From NCBI GenBank assembly GCA_016191115.1, contig JACPPG010000002.1, forward strand, positions 61,381 to 125,380: a stretch of 64,000 bases of DNA, written 5' to 3'. Below the pieces are notes generated by a model. It was not told the origin of the DNA. It saw only the letters and a program-made list of their open reading frames with translations, and made no database searches. Both the position numbers and the translations under genes were made by a program. This DNA comes from Planctomycetia bacterium (GTDB lineage Bacteria; Planctomycetota; Planctomycetia; Pirellulales; JACPPG01). Numbering within the stretch: the first letter of the stretch is position 1; every line of letters begins with the position of its first letter. Of this stretch, positions 34,042-46,893 are shown one piece after another.

Positions 34042-35178
34042 ATGCGATGTATGATTTCCTGCTTCTGTGCGGCGGTGGTTCTTGCTGCGGCGTCAACGGC
34101 CAACGCGCAGCCTTCCGACACGAAGCCGGCCAGCCAAGCGCACGGGCTAATGCGCGTCATTTGCGATCCTGCGTCGGGCCTCGAGCCTCAGGCCATTGTC
34201 AGCCCTTTACTCGTCGGCGGCGCGCTGACACGGCAGGTGATCGCAAAGGCGTTTCCGGACGTGGTGAAGGAGTCACCGAAGGTCGAAGTCAGCGTTGCCC
34301 TTGGCGGTTTCCAAGGCGGACTTACGGCAAGCCTCTATGTCAAGTCCTATGACGAGCGCGTCCCTGCGGAGAAAATGCTCGCACCCCTCGCGGAAGCATT
34401 GGCCGACAAGTTGCGCGAATTGGACGTGGGCCAACGCCGCGACACAGAGCGTCTCAAACAGTGCGAACTAGAAGCAGACGAGGCAGGCCGGTTGCTCTAC
34501 GACGAACGTGAAAGCATCGAAAAACTCTCCGGGGCGATTGGTTATGTTCCGCAGCAACTCGCCGAACAGCGGCTGCTACGCGTCGAAGCGGCAGCGCAGG
34601 CGGCCACTATTGAACTGGAAGGGCTGTCAACGCGCCGGGAAACGCTCGAACGGCAGATTGCGGCACAAGCCACCCGTGTTGAGGAGGGAACGGCGAACGA
34701 TCCGGTGGTCAAAGAATTGGAAAAAGTGGTGGACATTCGCCGTGCGCAGAGGGTTCAGGCTGGTCGATTGATAGAGAAGAATGTGGCCACTACCTCCGAT
34801 ATGCTTCAGGCCGACGCCGCCCTGGCTGAGTCGCGCGCCGAGCTGGCAAAATATCAGCGCGCCGCGGCACAGTCCGCCGGCGGCGAGCGCCTCGCCGAGC
34901 TTCAGCGCCGGATGGAGGATACCGAAACCCAATTCGCCGAAGCGGCCGCCAAGCGCAAACTGCTGGTAGAACAGCTCGACGAGGCGCGCGAGCAGCATCA
35001 GGCGGAAGTTGGAAGCGCGAGAGCCGCGCAGGCTGGCTCGGCTGAGCTAGAGCTCAAAAAGCTCCGGATCCAGGTCGACGAACAGCGATACCGCGACATG
35101 ATGATGGAAATCAACAAGCTCCGCGCAAAACTCCGCAGTTACCAGCCGCCGCAGGTGACCATCATCCCCACGTCGTGA
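34042..35178 (+). CDS. Exported coiled-coil protein
   Basis: A 378-residue protein with a signal peptide (MISCFCAAVVLAAASTANAQ). Residues 35-130 form a compact alpha/beta part, and residues 130-330 form a long, charged coiled coil (RRDTERLKQCELEADEAGRL; EELEKVVDIRRAQ; RMEDTETQFAEAAAKRKLL). An AGGAG site lies just before the ATG. It starts 28 bp after the previous gene and probably belongs to the sigma-factor operon. The function is unknown. Confidence 0.7.
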   Translation: MRCMISCFCAAVVLAAASTANAQPSDTKPASQAHGLMRVICDPASGLEPQAIVSPLLVGGALTRQVIAKAFPDVVKESPKVEVSVALGGFQGGLTASLYVKSYDERVPAEKMLAPLAEALADKLRELDVGQRRDTERLKQCELEADEAGRLLYDERESIEKLSGAIGYVPQQLAEQRLLRVEAAAQAATIELEGLSTRRETLERQIAAQATRVEEGTANDPVVKELEKVVDIRRAQRVQAGRLIEKNVATTSDMLQADAALAESRAELAKYQRAAAQSAGGERLAELQRRMEDTETQFAEAAAKRKLLVEQLDEAREQHQAEVGSARAAQAGSAELELKKLRIQVDEQRYRDMMMEINKLRAKLRSYQPPQVTIIPTS

Positions 35179-35207
35179 TTTCCCACCGCCGGATCGACCG
35201 AAACGTC

Positions 35208-35228
35208 GGTGTTCGCAGAGCACCCTAC
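35208..35228. repeat. Solo arm of the pyrC-downstream repeat
   Basis: GGTGTTCGCAGAGCACCCTA(C) matches the right arm of the perfect inverted repeat at 10680-10700 with one difference. Confidence 0.5.
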
Positions 35229-35289
35229 GTGCCACACGCCGCGTTGCCGCGGCGGCTAAGGATCTTCCCTAATCCCCAACCCCCAACTC

Positions 35290-36369
35290 CTATTCCGGCA
35301 GCTTGAAGTCGCCGATAAACAACTGGCTCGAATGATCCGCCGTGCGGTTCGAGGTCCACATCAGCTTCTTCCCGTCCGGCGAGAACACCGGCAGCACGTC
35401 GGCCGTCGGGTGGTCGGTCACGCGGCGGATCGGGCCGGGCATGATCCGCCCATCCTTCATGTCGTACTTCATCAGCCACAGGTCGTAGTTGGGCCGGGCC
35501 TCGGGGTCCGAGTGGTCCGCGCCCGTCCAGATGATGTACGGCTTCGTCGGATGCCAGTACGGCGCCCAGTTGACGCTCGCCGGGTTGTTGGTGAGCGGCG
35601 TTTCGTTCTTGCCGTCGATGCCGATCACGTAGATCTGCAGGAAGCCCTCCTTGTCGCGGTCGCTGCGGAAGACGACCCAACGGCCGTCGGGCGAGATGAA
35701 CGGGCCCCCGTCGTAGCCGGGGGCGTTGGTGAGCTGCCGGACGTTCGTGCCGTCGGCGTTCATCACGTAGATGTCCGGATCGCCGTCGCGCGTGCTGCAA
35801 AACGCGATCTCGCGGCCGTCGGGCGAATAGGCCCCCTCGGCGTCGTAACCGGGGCTGTCGGTCAGCCGCCGCAGGTGCTTCCCCGCGAGGTCGCTCTCGA
35901 AGATGTCCATGTGGGGGTCGAAGTTCCATTCGTACCGGCGGCGGCGGCCGGTGCGGGCGTCATCGGCCTGCTGCTGCCGCTCGGCCTCTTCGGTCTGGCC
36001 GAGCTGCGGGTCGAGGTGGCTGGACGCGAAGAGCAGCTTCTTGCCGTCGGGCGAGAAATAGCTGCACGTGGTGCGGCCCCGCCCCGTGCTGACCCGCCGC
36101 GGCTCGCCGCCAGCCAGCGACTGCGTGTAGATCTGGTAGAAGGGATAGTCCTTGGGCACCGCCTGATAGACGATCGTCCGGCCGTCCGGCGAGAAATAGC
36201 CCTCGCCGGCGCGGACGAACCCGTCAGTCACCTGGCGGACGTTTGAGAGAAACTGGCTTTCGATCGAATCCTCGGCCCAGCACGGCCGACGGCCGGCGAC
36301 CGCCGCGAGCAAGAAAAATCCCAGGGCGGCCACCTTTCGCACATAGCGCGAGCGTACGACATCGAGCAT
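35290..36369 (-). CDS. Exported TolB-like beta-propeller protein
   Basis: A 359-residue protein with a signal peptide (VAALGFFLLAAVAGRRPCWA). Repeats of the TolB/WD40-like PD40 type follow: YFSPDGRTIVYQAV, YFSPDGKKLLFASS, AYSPDGREIAFCSTRDGDPD, FISPDGRWVVFRSDRD, VFSPDGKKLMWTSNRT. The repeats form a propeller. Such proteins often bind partners in the periplasm. No enzyme residues are seen. The start at 36369 has GGAGAA eight bases before it. Confidence 0.8.
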   Translation of the reverse strand: MLDVVRSRYVRKVAALGFFLLAAVAGRRPCWAEDSIESQFLSNVRQVTDGFVRAGEGYFSPDGRTIVYQAVPKDYPFYQIYTQSLAGGEPRRVSTGRGRTTCSYFSPDGKKLLFASSHLDPQLGQTEEAERQQQADDARTGRRRRYEWNFDPHMDIFESDLAGKHLRRLTDSPGYDAEGAYSPDGREIAFCSTRDGDPDIYVMNADGTNVRQLTNAPGYDGGPFISPDGRWVVFRSDRDKEGFLQIYVIGIDGKNETPLTNNPASVNWAPYWHPTKPYIIWTGADHSDPEARPNYDLWLMKYDMKDGRIMPGPIRRVTDHPTADVLPVFSPDGKKLMWTSNRTADHSSQLFIGDFKLPE

Positions 36370-36677
36370 CAAGGATTCTCCAAGAAGATTGCGGCGGCAG
36401 CCGGTCTGGCGGGAACGCTTTTGGTAGGATACGTCGAACGACATTATACGCCACCGTAGCCGCGGATTGCACGGCCCCGTCGGGTCAGGGAGCCACAGAG
36501 GCCACGGAGGAAGAAGGACAGCAATTCACCGGCACAAAGATACCGCGGCGCACGACGCGACGATCTGAAATCTCAAATCTCAGATAATCTCAGATATCAG
36601 ATTTGAGAGCGGCGGATCGGCAAATCTCGGTGCTCTCTGTGTGCTCGGTGGCCAGTTGCCAGCCCTGAAAGAGCGGC

Positions 36678-37226
36678 ATGAAGATTTACACCAAGACGGG
36701 CGACGCGGGCCAGACCGGCTTGTTCGGCGGGCCGCGGGTGCGCAAGGACTCGCTCCGCATCGAGGCCTACGGCACCGTCGACGAATTGAACGCCGCGCTC
36801 GGTCTTGCGCGAACCGAGACGCTGCCGCCGGACATCGACGCCATCCTGGCGCGAGTCCAGAACGAGCTTTTCGAGCTGGGGGCGGAACTGGCCTCGCCCG
36901 ATGCGCAGGCGATGGGCACGGCCACGTTGGGGCATGCGCAGATCACGGTGCTTGAGACCGCGATCGATCGCCATGAGGCGCTGTTGACCCCGCTCAAGCA
37001 ATTCATCCTGCCGGGGGGTACTCGTGGGGCATCGCTTGTGCACCTGGCGCGGACCGTGTGCCGCCGCGCGGAGCGCCGGCTGGTCGCGCTGGCGGCGGCC
37101 GAGTCCATCTCGCCGCACCTCGTGGTGTACCTGAACCGGCTGGGGGACCTGCTGTTCGTGCTCGCCCGCGGCATCAACCACGCGGAAGGCAAGGCGGACG
37201 TGCCGTGGCAAAAGCCGCCGGCTTGA
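36678..37226 (+). CDS. PduO-type cobalamin adenosyltransferase
   Basis: A 182-residue enzyme that transfers adenosyl from ATP to cob(I)alamin. The N-terminal YTKTGDAGQTGLFGG binds ATP. The helical part holds RRAERR and LNRLGDLLFVLARG, both family hallmarks. The length is normal. No other cobalamin gene is adjacent. The gene lies just before the amtB operon, but 440 bp and several repeats separate them. Confidence 0.92.
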   Translation: MKIYTKTGDAGQTGLFGGPRVRKDSLRIEAYGTVDELNAALGLARTETLPPDIDAILARVQNELFELGAELASPDAQAMGTATLGHAQITVLETAIDRHEALLTPLKQFILPGGTRGASLVHLARTVCRRAERRLVALAAAESISPHLVVYLNRLGDLLFVLARGINHAEGKADVPWQKPPA

Positions 37227-37666
37227 AGGATTCGGGTTGGGTAGGTTCCGCCGCGCCGCTCGACTCGACAGGAACGCGCTTTTTTCGCTGCTACATGGTG
37301 GGGTGCGGTGCCCACGCTCGCCGTGGGCATGCGGATTCGGACATGGCCACGTCGGAGTACCTCCGTGGGTCATGGCGCCCACGCTCCTGCTGAGCCGGGA
37401 CGTACGCGCTTGGGGCCACCACCCACGCACCGCGGCTCGGCAGGGGCCACGCCCTCCCGACGCTCAGCTCAAAAACTGCTTTACGGCTCCCCCTTTCAAC
37501 CGGTACGCTGTGGGGCATTCGTTCGCGGGCCGGACCGGCTGCTCCAGGCGAAGCAACGGCGGCCTGCGGCACCGTGCCTTGCCTTTGCGGCGGATGCCAG
37601 GCGGACAGTCCACCGAAGGCGGGTCGTGTCAGGCGGACGAATTCCTCGTCTCAAGGGAGCCATCCC
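37227..37666. repeat. Intergenic region with family VIII palindrome
   Basis: No gene is supported in these 440 bp. They contain a GGTGCCCACG/CGTGGGCA hairpin near 37308-37330 and a family VIII unit (CATGGCCACGTCGGAGTACC...) at 37342-37374. It also holds the presumed amtB promoter, which I cannot place: GGCAC...CTTGC at 37568-37582 resembles sigma-54 but has 11 bases between GG and GC instead of 10. Confidence 0.5.
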
Positions 37667-42373
<4,707 letters not shown>

Positions 42374-42427
42374 GGGAAGAACTGGCAATCAGCGATTAGC
42401 AACTAGCTAGCAGCAGGGAGAACCGTG

Positions 42428-43585
42428 ATGACACCATCTGTAGGAGGCGACTCCCGTCGCCGAAAAGTAGGGCAAGATTCAACCACGATCGCAAGGCCAT
42501 CGGCGACAGGAGTCGCCTCCTACAAAGGATTGATATCCGCCGCCTTGCTTGCAACCAGCTTCGCATTGTTCGCCTCCCTTGGCGTAACACCGCATGTCGC
42601 CGCCGCCGACGATCCGATTGTCCCGGCGGGCGCCAAGCTCGAGCTCCTTTTCACCCGCACCGCGCCGATCAATGGAGGTCTTACCGAGGGGCCCGCGGTC
42701 GCCCCCGACGGCAGTATCTATTTCACCGACATTCCCTTGGGTCCCGACAAGGGGATGATCCTCCGCTTTGACCCGGCCACGCGCAAAACGAGTGTCTTCA
42801 CGGCCGACAGCGGCATGGCCAACGGGCTGATGTTCGACGCCCGCGGGCGCCTGGTGGCCTGCGAGGGATCGGACACCGGCGGCCGATGCGTATCGCTTTG
42901 GGACGTGAGAACCGGCAAACGCACGGTTCTGTCCGACCGCTACGAGGGCAAGCGCTTCAACGCCCCCAACGATGTCACGATCGACGAGCGCGGACGGATC
43001 TACTTCACCGATCCACGCTATCTCGGCGACGAGAAGCGCGAGCTCGAGCATCGGGCCGTGTATCGCATCGACCCGGACGGCCGCATCGCCGAGTTCACCC
43101 ACGAGGTGGAGAAGCCGAACGGCATCGCCGTCAGCCCGGATCAACGCACGCTGTACGTCGCGGACCACAACAACGGCACCGACAAGATCGACCCGGATGG
43201 TCCGAAGCCGAAGAAAGGGGCGATGACGATTTATGCCTTCCCCCTCGCGGCCGACGGCGGCGTCGCCGGGCCGCGCCGCACGGTCATCGACTTTGGCGCC
43301 GAGGACGGATGCGACGGCATGACCGTCGACGTAAAGGGAAACCTCTACCTGACCGCACGCGGAACCAGCCGGCCCGGAGTCCTGGTCCTCGATCCGTCGG
43401 GCAAGGAGCTGGCGTACATCGCCACCGGCCCGTCGCAGCCAGGAGTGGATAAGCCCGTCGGCCTGCCCAGCAATTGCGATTTCGGCATCGGACCGGAGAT
43501 CCGCACGCTGTACGTGACCGTCGACAAGAGCTTGTATCGCATCGGGTTGAAGATCGACGGGTATCACATCCCCTGGGCAAAGTGA
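42428..43585 (+). CDS. SMP-30/gluconolactonase-family exported protein
   Basis: A protein of about 385 residues with a six-bladed propeller of the SMP-30/gluconolactonase type (GLTEGPAVAPDGSIYFTDIP; NAPNDVTIDERGRIYFTDPRY; EKPNGIAVSPDQRTLYVAD; GCDGMTVDVKGNLYLTA). The conserved Glu, Asn and Asp metal ligands lie in these blades. It probably hydrolyses a sugar lactone in the periplasm. A signal peptide (LISAALLATSFALFASLGV) begins only at about residue 35. Between the ATG, which has a good GGGAGA site, and the signal peptide lies an in-frame family V palindrome (42439-42524). An alternative is a later start such as a TTG near 42530. Confidence 0.85.
   Translation: MTPSVGGDSRRRKVGQDSTTIARPSATGVASYKGLISAALLATSFALFASLGVTPHVAAADDPIVPAGAKLELLFTRTAPINGGLTEGPAVAPDGSIYFTDIPLGPDKGMILRFDPATRKTSVFTADSGMANGLMFDARGRLVACEGSDTGGRCVSLWDVRTGKRTVLSDRYEGKRFNAPNDVTIDERGRIYFTDPRYLGDEKRELEHRAVYRIDPDGRIAEFTHEVEKPNGIAVSPDQRTLYVADHNNGTDKIDPDGPKPKKGAMTIYAFPLAADGGVAGPRRTVIDFGAEDGCDGMTVDVKGNLYLTARGTSRPGVLVLDPSGKELAYIATGPSQPGVDKPVGLPSNCDFGIGPEIRTLYVTVDKSLYRIGLKIDGYHIPWAK
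42439..42524. repeat. Family V palindrome inside a reading frame
   Basis: TGTAGGAGGCGACTCCCGTC (continuing GCCG) at 42439-42462 and its inverse at 42501-42524 match in 23 of 24 positions. The unit lies between the ATG and the signal peptide of the SMP-30-like gene and keeps the frame open. Confidence 0.75.
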
Positions 43586-43586
43586 A

Positions 43587-43982
43587 CTAGCCAGGCGACG
43601 TCGTCAGGCGGCCCGTGAATCGACAGCCGACCAGGAACTGCGCGCCGTCCCGCGAGCAGTGCGCGACGCGGGCCGTGTAGTAGACGCCGTCGTTCGGGTC
43701 GCCCAGTGCCAACACCAGGGAGACGGTCTCCGGTGGCGACTCGGCGACGTAAGAGAAACCCTGTTCCGAAAGGTCGCGACAGAGCACGGCGCGGAACTCG
43801 CTTTGCGACGGCGCCGGGCCGCCCTCGACGCACGCGGCGATCAACTGCACGCGATTGTAAGGGCGCCGCGCGCGGTCCCGGCGTTCGTCGTCCCCCTCGC
43901 CGGGCGCGAGCGCGTCCAACAGGGCGCGAAATCCGATCTCTTCGGGCGGCTGTTGCATCAACGTCGCCGTGGCAACGAGCAT
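43587..43982 (-). CDS. PilZ-like domain protein
   Basis: A protein of about 131 residues. The C-terminal half (RAVLCRDLSEQGFSYVAESP; VSLVLALGDPNDGVYYTARV; LVGCRFTGRL) fits the beta barrel of PilZ domains, which bind cyclic di-GMP. The usual RxxxR is partly visible (RRPYNRVQL). A binding role with the diguanylate cyclase at 6.0 kb is possible. The start is uncertain: the ATG at 43982 is used, but a TTG at 43994 is an alternative. It is convergent with the SMP-30-like gene. Confidence 0.6.
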   Translation of the reverse strand: MLVATATLMQQPPEEIGFRALLDALAPGEGDDERRDRARRPYNRVQLIAACVEGGPAPSQSEFRAVLCRDLSEQGFSYVAESPPETVSLVLALGDPNDGVYYTARVAHCSRDGAQFLVGCRFTGRLTTSPG

Positions 43983-44150
43983 TGGGGAAAGCAAGCGACA
44001 CGCAGCCGCGCGCGGCTGGTCCGCGACGAGCCGCCGCGTCCAAAACTAGCTCGCTGCAAACCCAAGAGCAATCGCCGCGGCGCGATCGTATCGCGCATGA
44101 CGGTTACGCCGGCTTGCAATCGCCACTAACGATCGGGAGCCTATCCACTG

Positions 44151-44179
44151 GCGAAGCCCAGGGGTGGCAACCCCTGGGG
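44151..44179. repeat. Family IX palindromic repeat, copy 2
   Basis: GCGAAGCCCAGGGGTGGCAA then CCCCTGGGG. The same motif lies at 13810-13852. It is in the spacer between the PilZ-like and DUF3500 genes. Confidence 0.6.
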
Positions 44180-44238
44180 AACCGACTCGCGCCATCCCCG
44201 ACATCGACGCGATCCACTATCTTCGCCGTGCGCCACTC

Positions 44239-45306
44239 TTAAGCGTTGAGTTTCACGCTCGCGTCGTTGGCCACGTTCACCCACACGTGGACGTGCGGGC
44301 TGCCGCGGAAGTACCAGACGAACGACGGTCCCTCGAGGCGCCAGCAGTCCCACATGCCGTCGCCGCCGATGTCGCCGTCCTGGTAGAAGGCTAGCGCACA
44401 TCGATCGAGGCCGCCCTGCGCCTTAAGGCACGCGATCACCTCATCGCGATCGCTTTGCCGATACGGCTCGACCAGCATTTGCAGCACTTTTTGCAACTGC
44501 TCGCGCTGGTCGCTGGAGAGCTCGGTCACGGGAATGCCCGGCAACTGGCCATCTGGTCCGCGGAAGCCGACGGCCTGCTCGGCCGGCAGTTTCTTTTCCT
44601 TCTTGACGAGTGCCGCCTCGCGCTGCTTGCCGTCCATCATCTCGAAGACCTTGTTGGCGGCCACGGCCTGCGGCCAGAAGACGTTGCCTTCGTGCGTCGG
44701 GCCCTCGTTGAAACCGCTGGCCGCGTGGCCGTAGAAGATCGGCCCGCCGAAGGCGACGTGATCGGACGAATCGCCGTCGCAGCGGAGCGTCATGTGCCGG
44801 CCCGTCATCACGAACTCGAACTTGCTCGACCCGGGCGTGCCGAAAATGGCGATGTTCTGGTCCTCGCCGTATCCGCCCGCGTCGTCCTCCAACTGGTGAT
44901 CGATCCGTTTGTGCCACTCGGGCTGGATGATGCCCTCGAAGATGCCGCGAATGATCGCCCTCTGATCGTCGGTGTAAAAGTCGCTGTTGATTTCGTGCTT
45001 GTTGATGTGCCAATTGTTGGCCACGCGGGTCCGCAGCAAGCCACGATCGCCGTCGACAAAGCCCCAGTCGTAGCAGACCTGTTCCTTCTGGCCAGGGGTG
45101 AGGGCGTCGTAAAGCACCTTGACCAGGGACTCGGGCGCGCCCTTGGCGGCGGTCGCCGCGGCCACGGCCCGGCCGGGCGTTAGAAGGGGCAGCGATCCGA
45201 TCCCCATCGCCGCGGCGCCTGCCAGACCGGCCGTCTTGAGAAATTCGCGGCGGCGGACTTCGTTACTATCGCCACAGTCCGGACAGAATCGGTTCTCAAG
45301 CGACAT
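44239..45306 (-). CDS. Tat-exported DUF3500-family protein
   Basis: A 355-residue protein with a twin-arginine leader (EVRRREFLKTAGLAGAAAMG). Downstream is the DUF3500-type domain: LTPGQKEQVCYDWGFV, FDFGTPGSSKFEF-like and FVMTGRHMTLRCDGD, FWPQAVAANKVFEMM, and the final FVWYFRGSPHVHVWVNV with conserved His residues. The family is named only by its DUF number and may be a metal-binding hydrolase. The N-terminus also has a Cys pair (CPDCGDS). The start at 45306 has GGAGA before it; the upstream frame is a repeat. Confidence 0.8.
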   Translation of the reverse strand: MSLENRFCPDCGDSNEVRRREFLKTAGLAGAAAMGIGSLPLLTPGRAVAAATAAKGAPESLVKVLYDALTPGQKEQVCYDWGFVDGDRGLLRTRVANNWHINKHEINSDFYTDDQRAIIRGIFEGIIQPEWHKRIDHQLEDDAGGYGEDQNIAIFGTPGSSKFEFVMTGRHMTLRCDGDSSDHVAFGGPIFYGHAASGFNEGPTHEGNVFWPQAVAANKVFEMMDGKQREAALVKKEKKLPAEQAVGFRGPDGQLPGIPVTELSSDQREQLQKVLQMLVEPYRQSDRDEVIACLKAQGGLDRCALAFYQDGDIGGDGMWDCWRLEGPSFVWYFRGSPHVHVWVNVANDASVKLNA

Positions 45307-45402
45307 GGCAGGGTCTCCGATGTGCAAGTGGGATATCGGCTGACAGCTTGGCTCATTAGACCCTAGCGCCGGGCATTGTGCAATCTTTGCGCAGTGCGGT
45401 AG

Positions 45403-45559
45403 CAGGGCCATCCTGTTTTTCAAAATGGCGAGGCGGGAAAATGGGACTGGCTCCGAGCATAAACAGCGCAAGCCCTTTCAGACCAACGTTTCGTCTTGGT
45501 GCCTGTCCCACTTTCCCGCCGGTGCGCCGCCGGCAAGCTTGAATCTGTGAACGGCCCTG
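45403..45559 (-). repeat. Type I 157-bp palindromic repeat, copy D
   Basis: A full-length inverted copy. Ends are CAGGGCCATCC and ACGGCCCTG. It lies between the DUF3500 and epimerase genes. Confidence 0.9.
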
Positions 45560-45579
45560 CAGTGCACACGTGGCTGCGC

Positions 45580-46647
45580 TCATGCCGGCCGCGACCGATC
45601 GAGCCAGTCGGGATGTTGGCGGTGGTGGGCGGCGATCTCGCCGAGGATGTCGCGGATCGGCACGCGCGGCCGCCAGCCGAGCTCGGCCAGGGCCCGCCCG
45701 CTATCGAGCACGACCCACGGCACGTCGAAGGGGCGCGGTGTTGGTTCGCTGTCGATCGCGTGCGGCCCGAACTCGTCCGCGCACCACCGGCTTAACTGGG
45801 CGAGCGACATGGCGTTGGCCGGGCCGCCGCCGACGTTCCAGATGCCGCCGGCGCGATGCGGCTCCTGCATTTGCAGCGCCACGAGCTCCGCCAGATCATC
45901 GACCGCGAGCGCGTCGCGGACCTGGTGTCCAAGGCCGCCGAAGCCGATGTAGCGGAGCGGCCGCTTCAGTGCATACGCCCGGACCCAAAAGGAAAAAATA
46001 CCCTGCTCGGCGACGCCGAACTGTTCCGGGCCCGCGAGCACGCTGCAGCGGTTCACGACGATCGGCAAATCGAACGCCTCGGCGTACTCGAGCGCCAGCG
46101 TCTCGGAAGCCAGTTTCGTGGCGCCGTACAGCGACACGGGCGCGGCCGTGGAGAACTCCTCCGCGATCCCGCGCTGCGAGCAGCCGGGGGGCAGCGGGCC
46201 CGCGGGCTCGAGCGTCAACGCCTCATCCTCGACGCACAAGGGCAATCCCGCGAGTGCGGCGATGCTGTACACCCGGCTCGTCGACAAGAGAACAACGCCC
46301 GCGCCACAGGTCCGGGCGTACTCCAGGACGTTGACGGTCCCCAGCAAGTTGTGCTCGACCAGTTGCCGGCTGCTGGTGCGGCCGTCGACGCCGGCCAGCA
46401 CGCTGGGATTGGCCGCCGCGTCGATCACGAAATCGCATTCGGGCAGCGTCTCGAAGTCGCTCGCTTGCCGCACGTCGCCGTGGTGCACGCGGATGCCTGC
46501 GGCGCGAAGCCGCGGCGGATTGACCTCGCTGCCGTGCCGGCTGAGGTTGTCCAGCCCGAAGATCTCGGCGTCCGTCCACCGCTCGCGCAACCGCAAGGCC
46601 AGGGCGCTGCCGACGAAGCCGCAAATACCGGTGATGAAGATGCGCAT
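45580..46647 (-). CDS. NAD-dependent nucleotide-sugar epimerase (CDP-paratose 2-epimerase-like)
   Basis: A 355-residue short-chain dehydrogenase of the extended type. The NAD-binding GxxGxxG is in FITGICGFVGSALA (residues 4-17). NLSRHGSEVNPPRL follows and is characteristic of CDP-paratose/tyvelose 2-epimerases. The catalytic Ser/Tyr/Lys are in LLSTSRVYS and SLYGATKLA. The C-terminal half (GIWNVGGGPANAMSLAQLSR) closes the sugar site. It probably acts on a nucleotide sugar for surface polysaccharide, but no cluster surrounds it. The start at 46647 begins the Rossmann strand. Confidence 0.85.
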   Translation of the reverse strand: MRIFITGICGFVGSALALRLRERWTDAEIFGLDNLSRHGSEVNPPRLRAAGIRVHHGDVRQASDFETLPECDFVIDAAANPSVLAGVDGRTSSRQLVEHNLLGTVNVLEYARTCGAGVVLLSTSRVYSIAALAGLPLCVEDEALTLEPAGPLPPGCSQRGIAEEFSTAAPVSLYGATKLASETLALEYAEAFDLPIVVNRCSVLAGPEQFGVAEQGIFSFWVRAYALKRPLRYIGFGGLGHQVRDALAVDDLAELVALQMQEPHRAGGIWNVGGGPANAMSLAQLSRWCADEFGPHAIDSEPTPRPFDVPWVVLDSGRALAELGWRPRVPIRDILGEIAAHHRQHPDWLDRSRPA

Positions 46648-46802
46648 ACGAAGGCCGCGATGAGAAGGCAGTTGGGCGAGGGAAACGGCCGAAACGCCTA
46701 TTTTCATTGCGGCCGCGGCGGCTGCCAAGCCTAGGTGCGCCGAAAAGCACGCGGCAGGCAGTCAAGCAGGTAGCCTGGGTAGTACCGATGGTACGGGCTT
46801 TT

Positions 46803-46833
46803 CCATTCATCGTTCATCATTCATCATTCATCA
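46803..46833. repeat. CATTCATC microsatellite-like tract
   Basis: CATTCATCGTTCATCATTCA followed by further CATTCATC units. Other tracts are at 26216, 30290 and 32562. Confidence 0.5.
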
Positions 46834-46893
46834 ATGGCCGCGCCCGAAGGCGTGGCCCGCCGCCGGGTACCCGCCACCCGCTAAGGAAACCGC

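Noticed and set aside
37568..37582. Sigma-54-like promoter GGCAC...CTTGC upstream of amtB
   Set aside because: There are 11 bases between GG and GC rather than the required 10, so it is probably chance.
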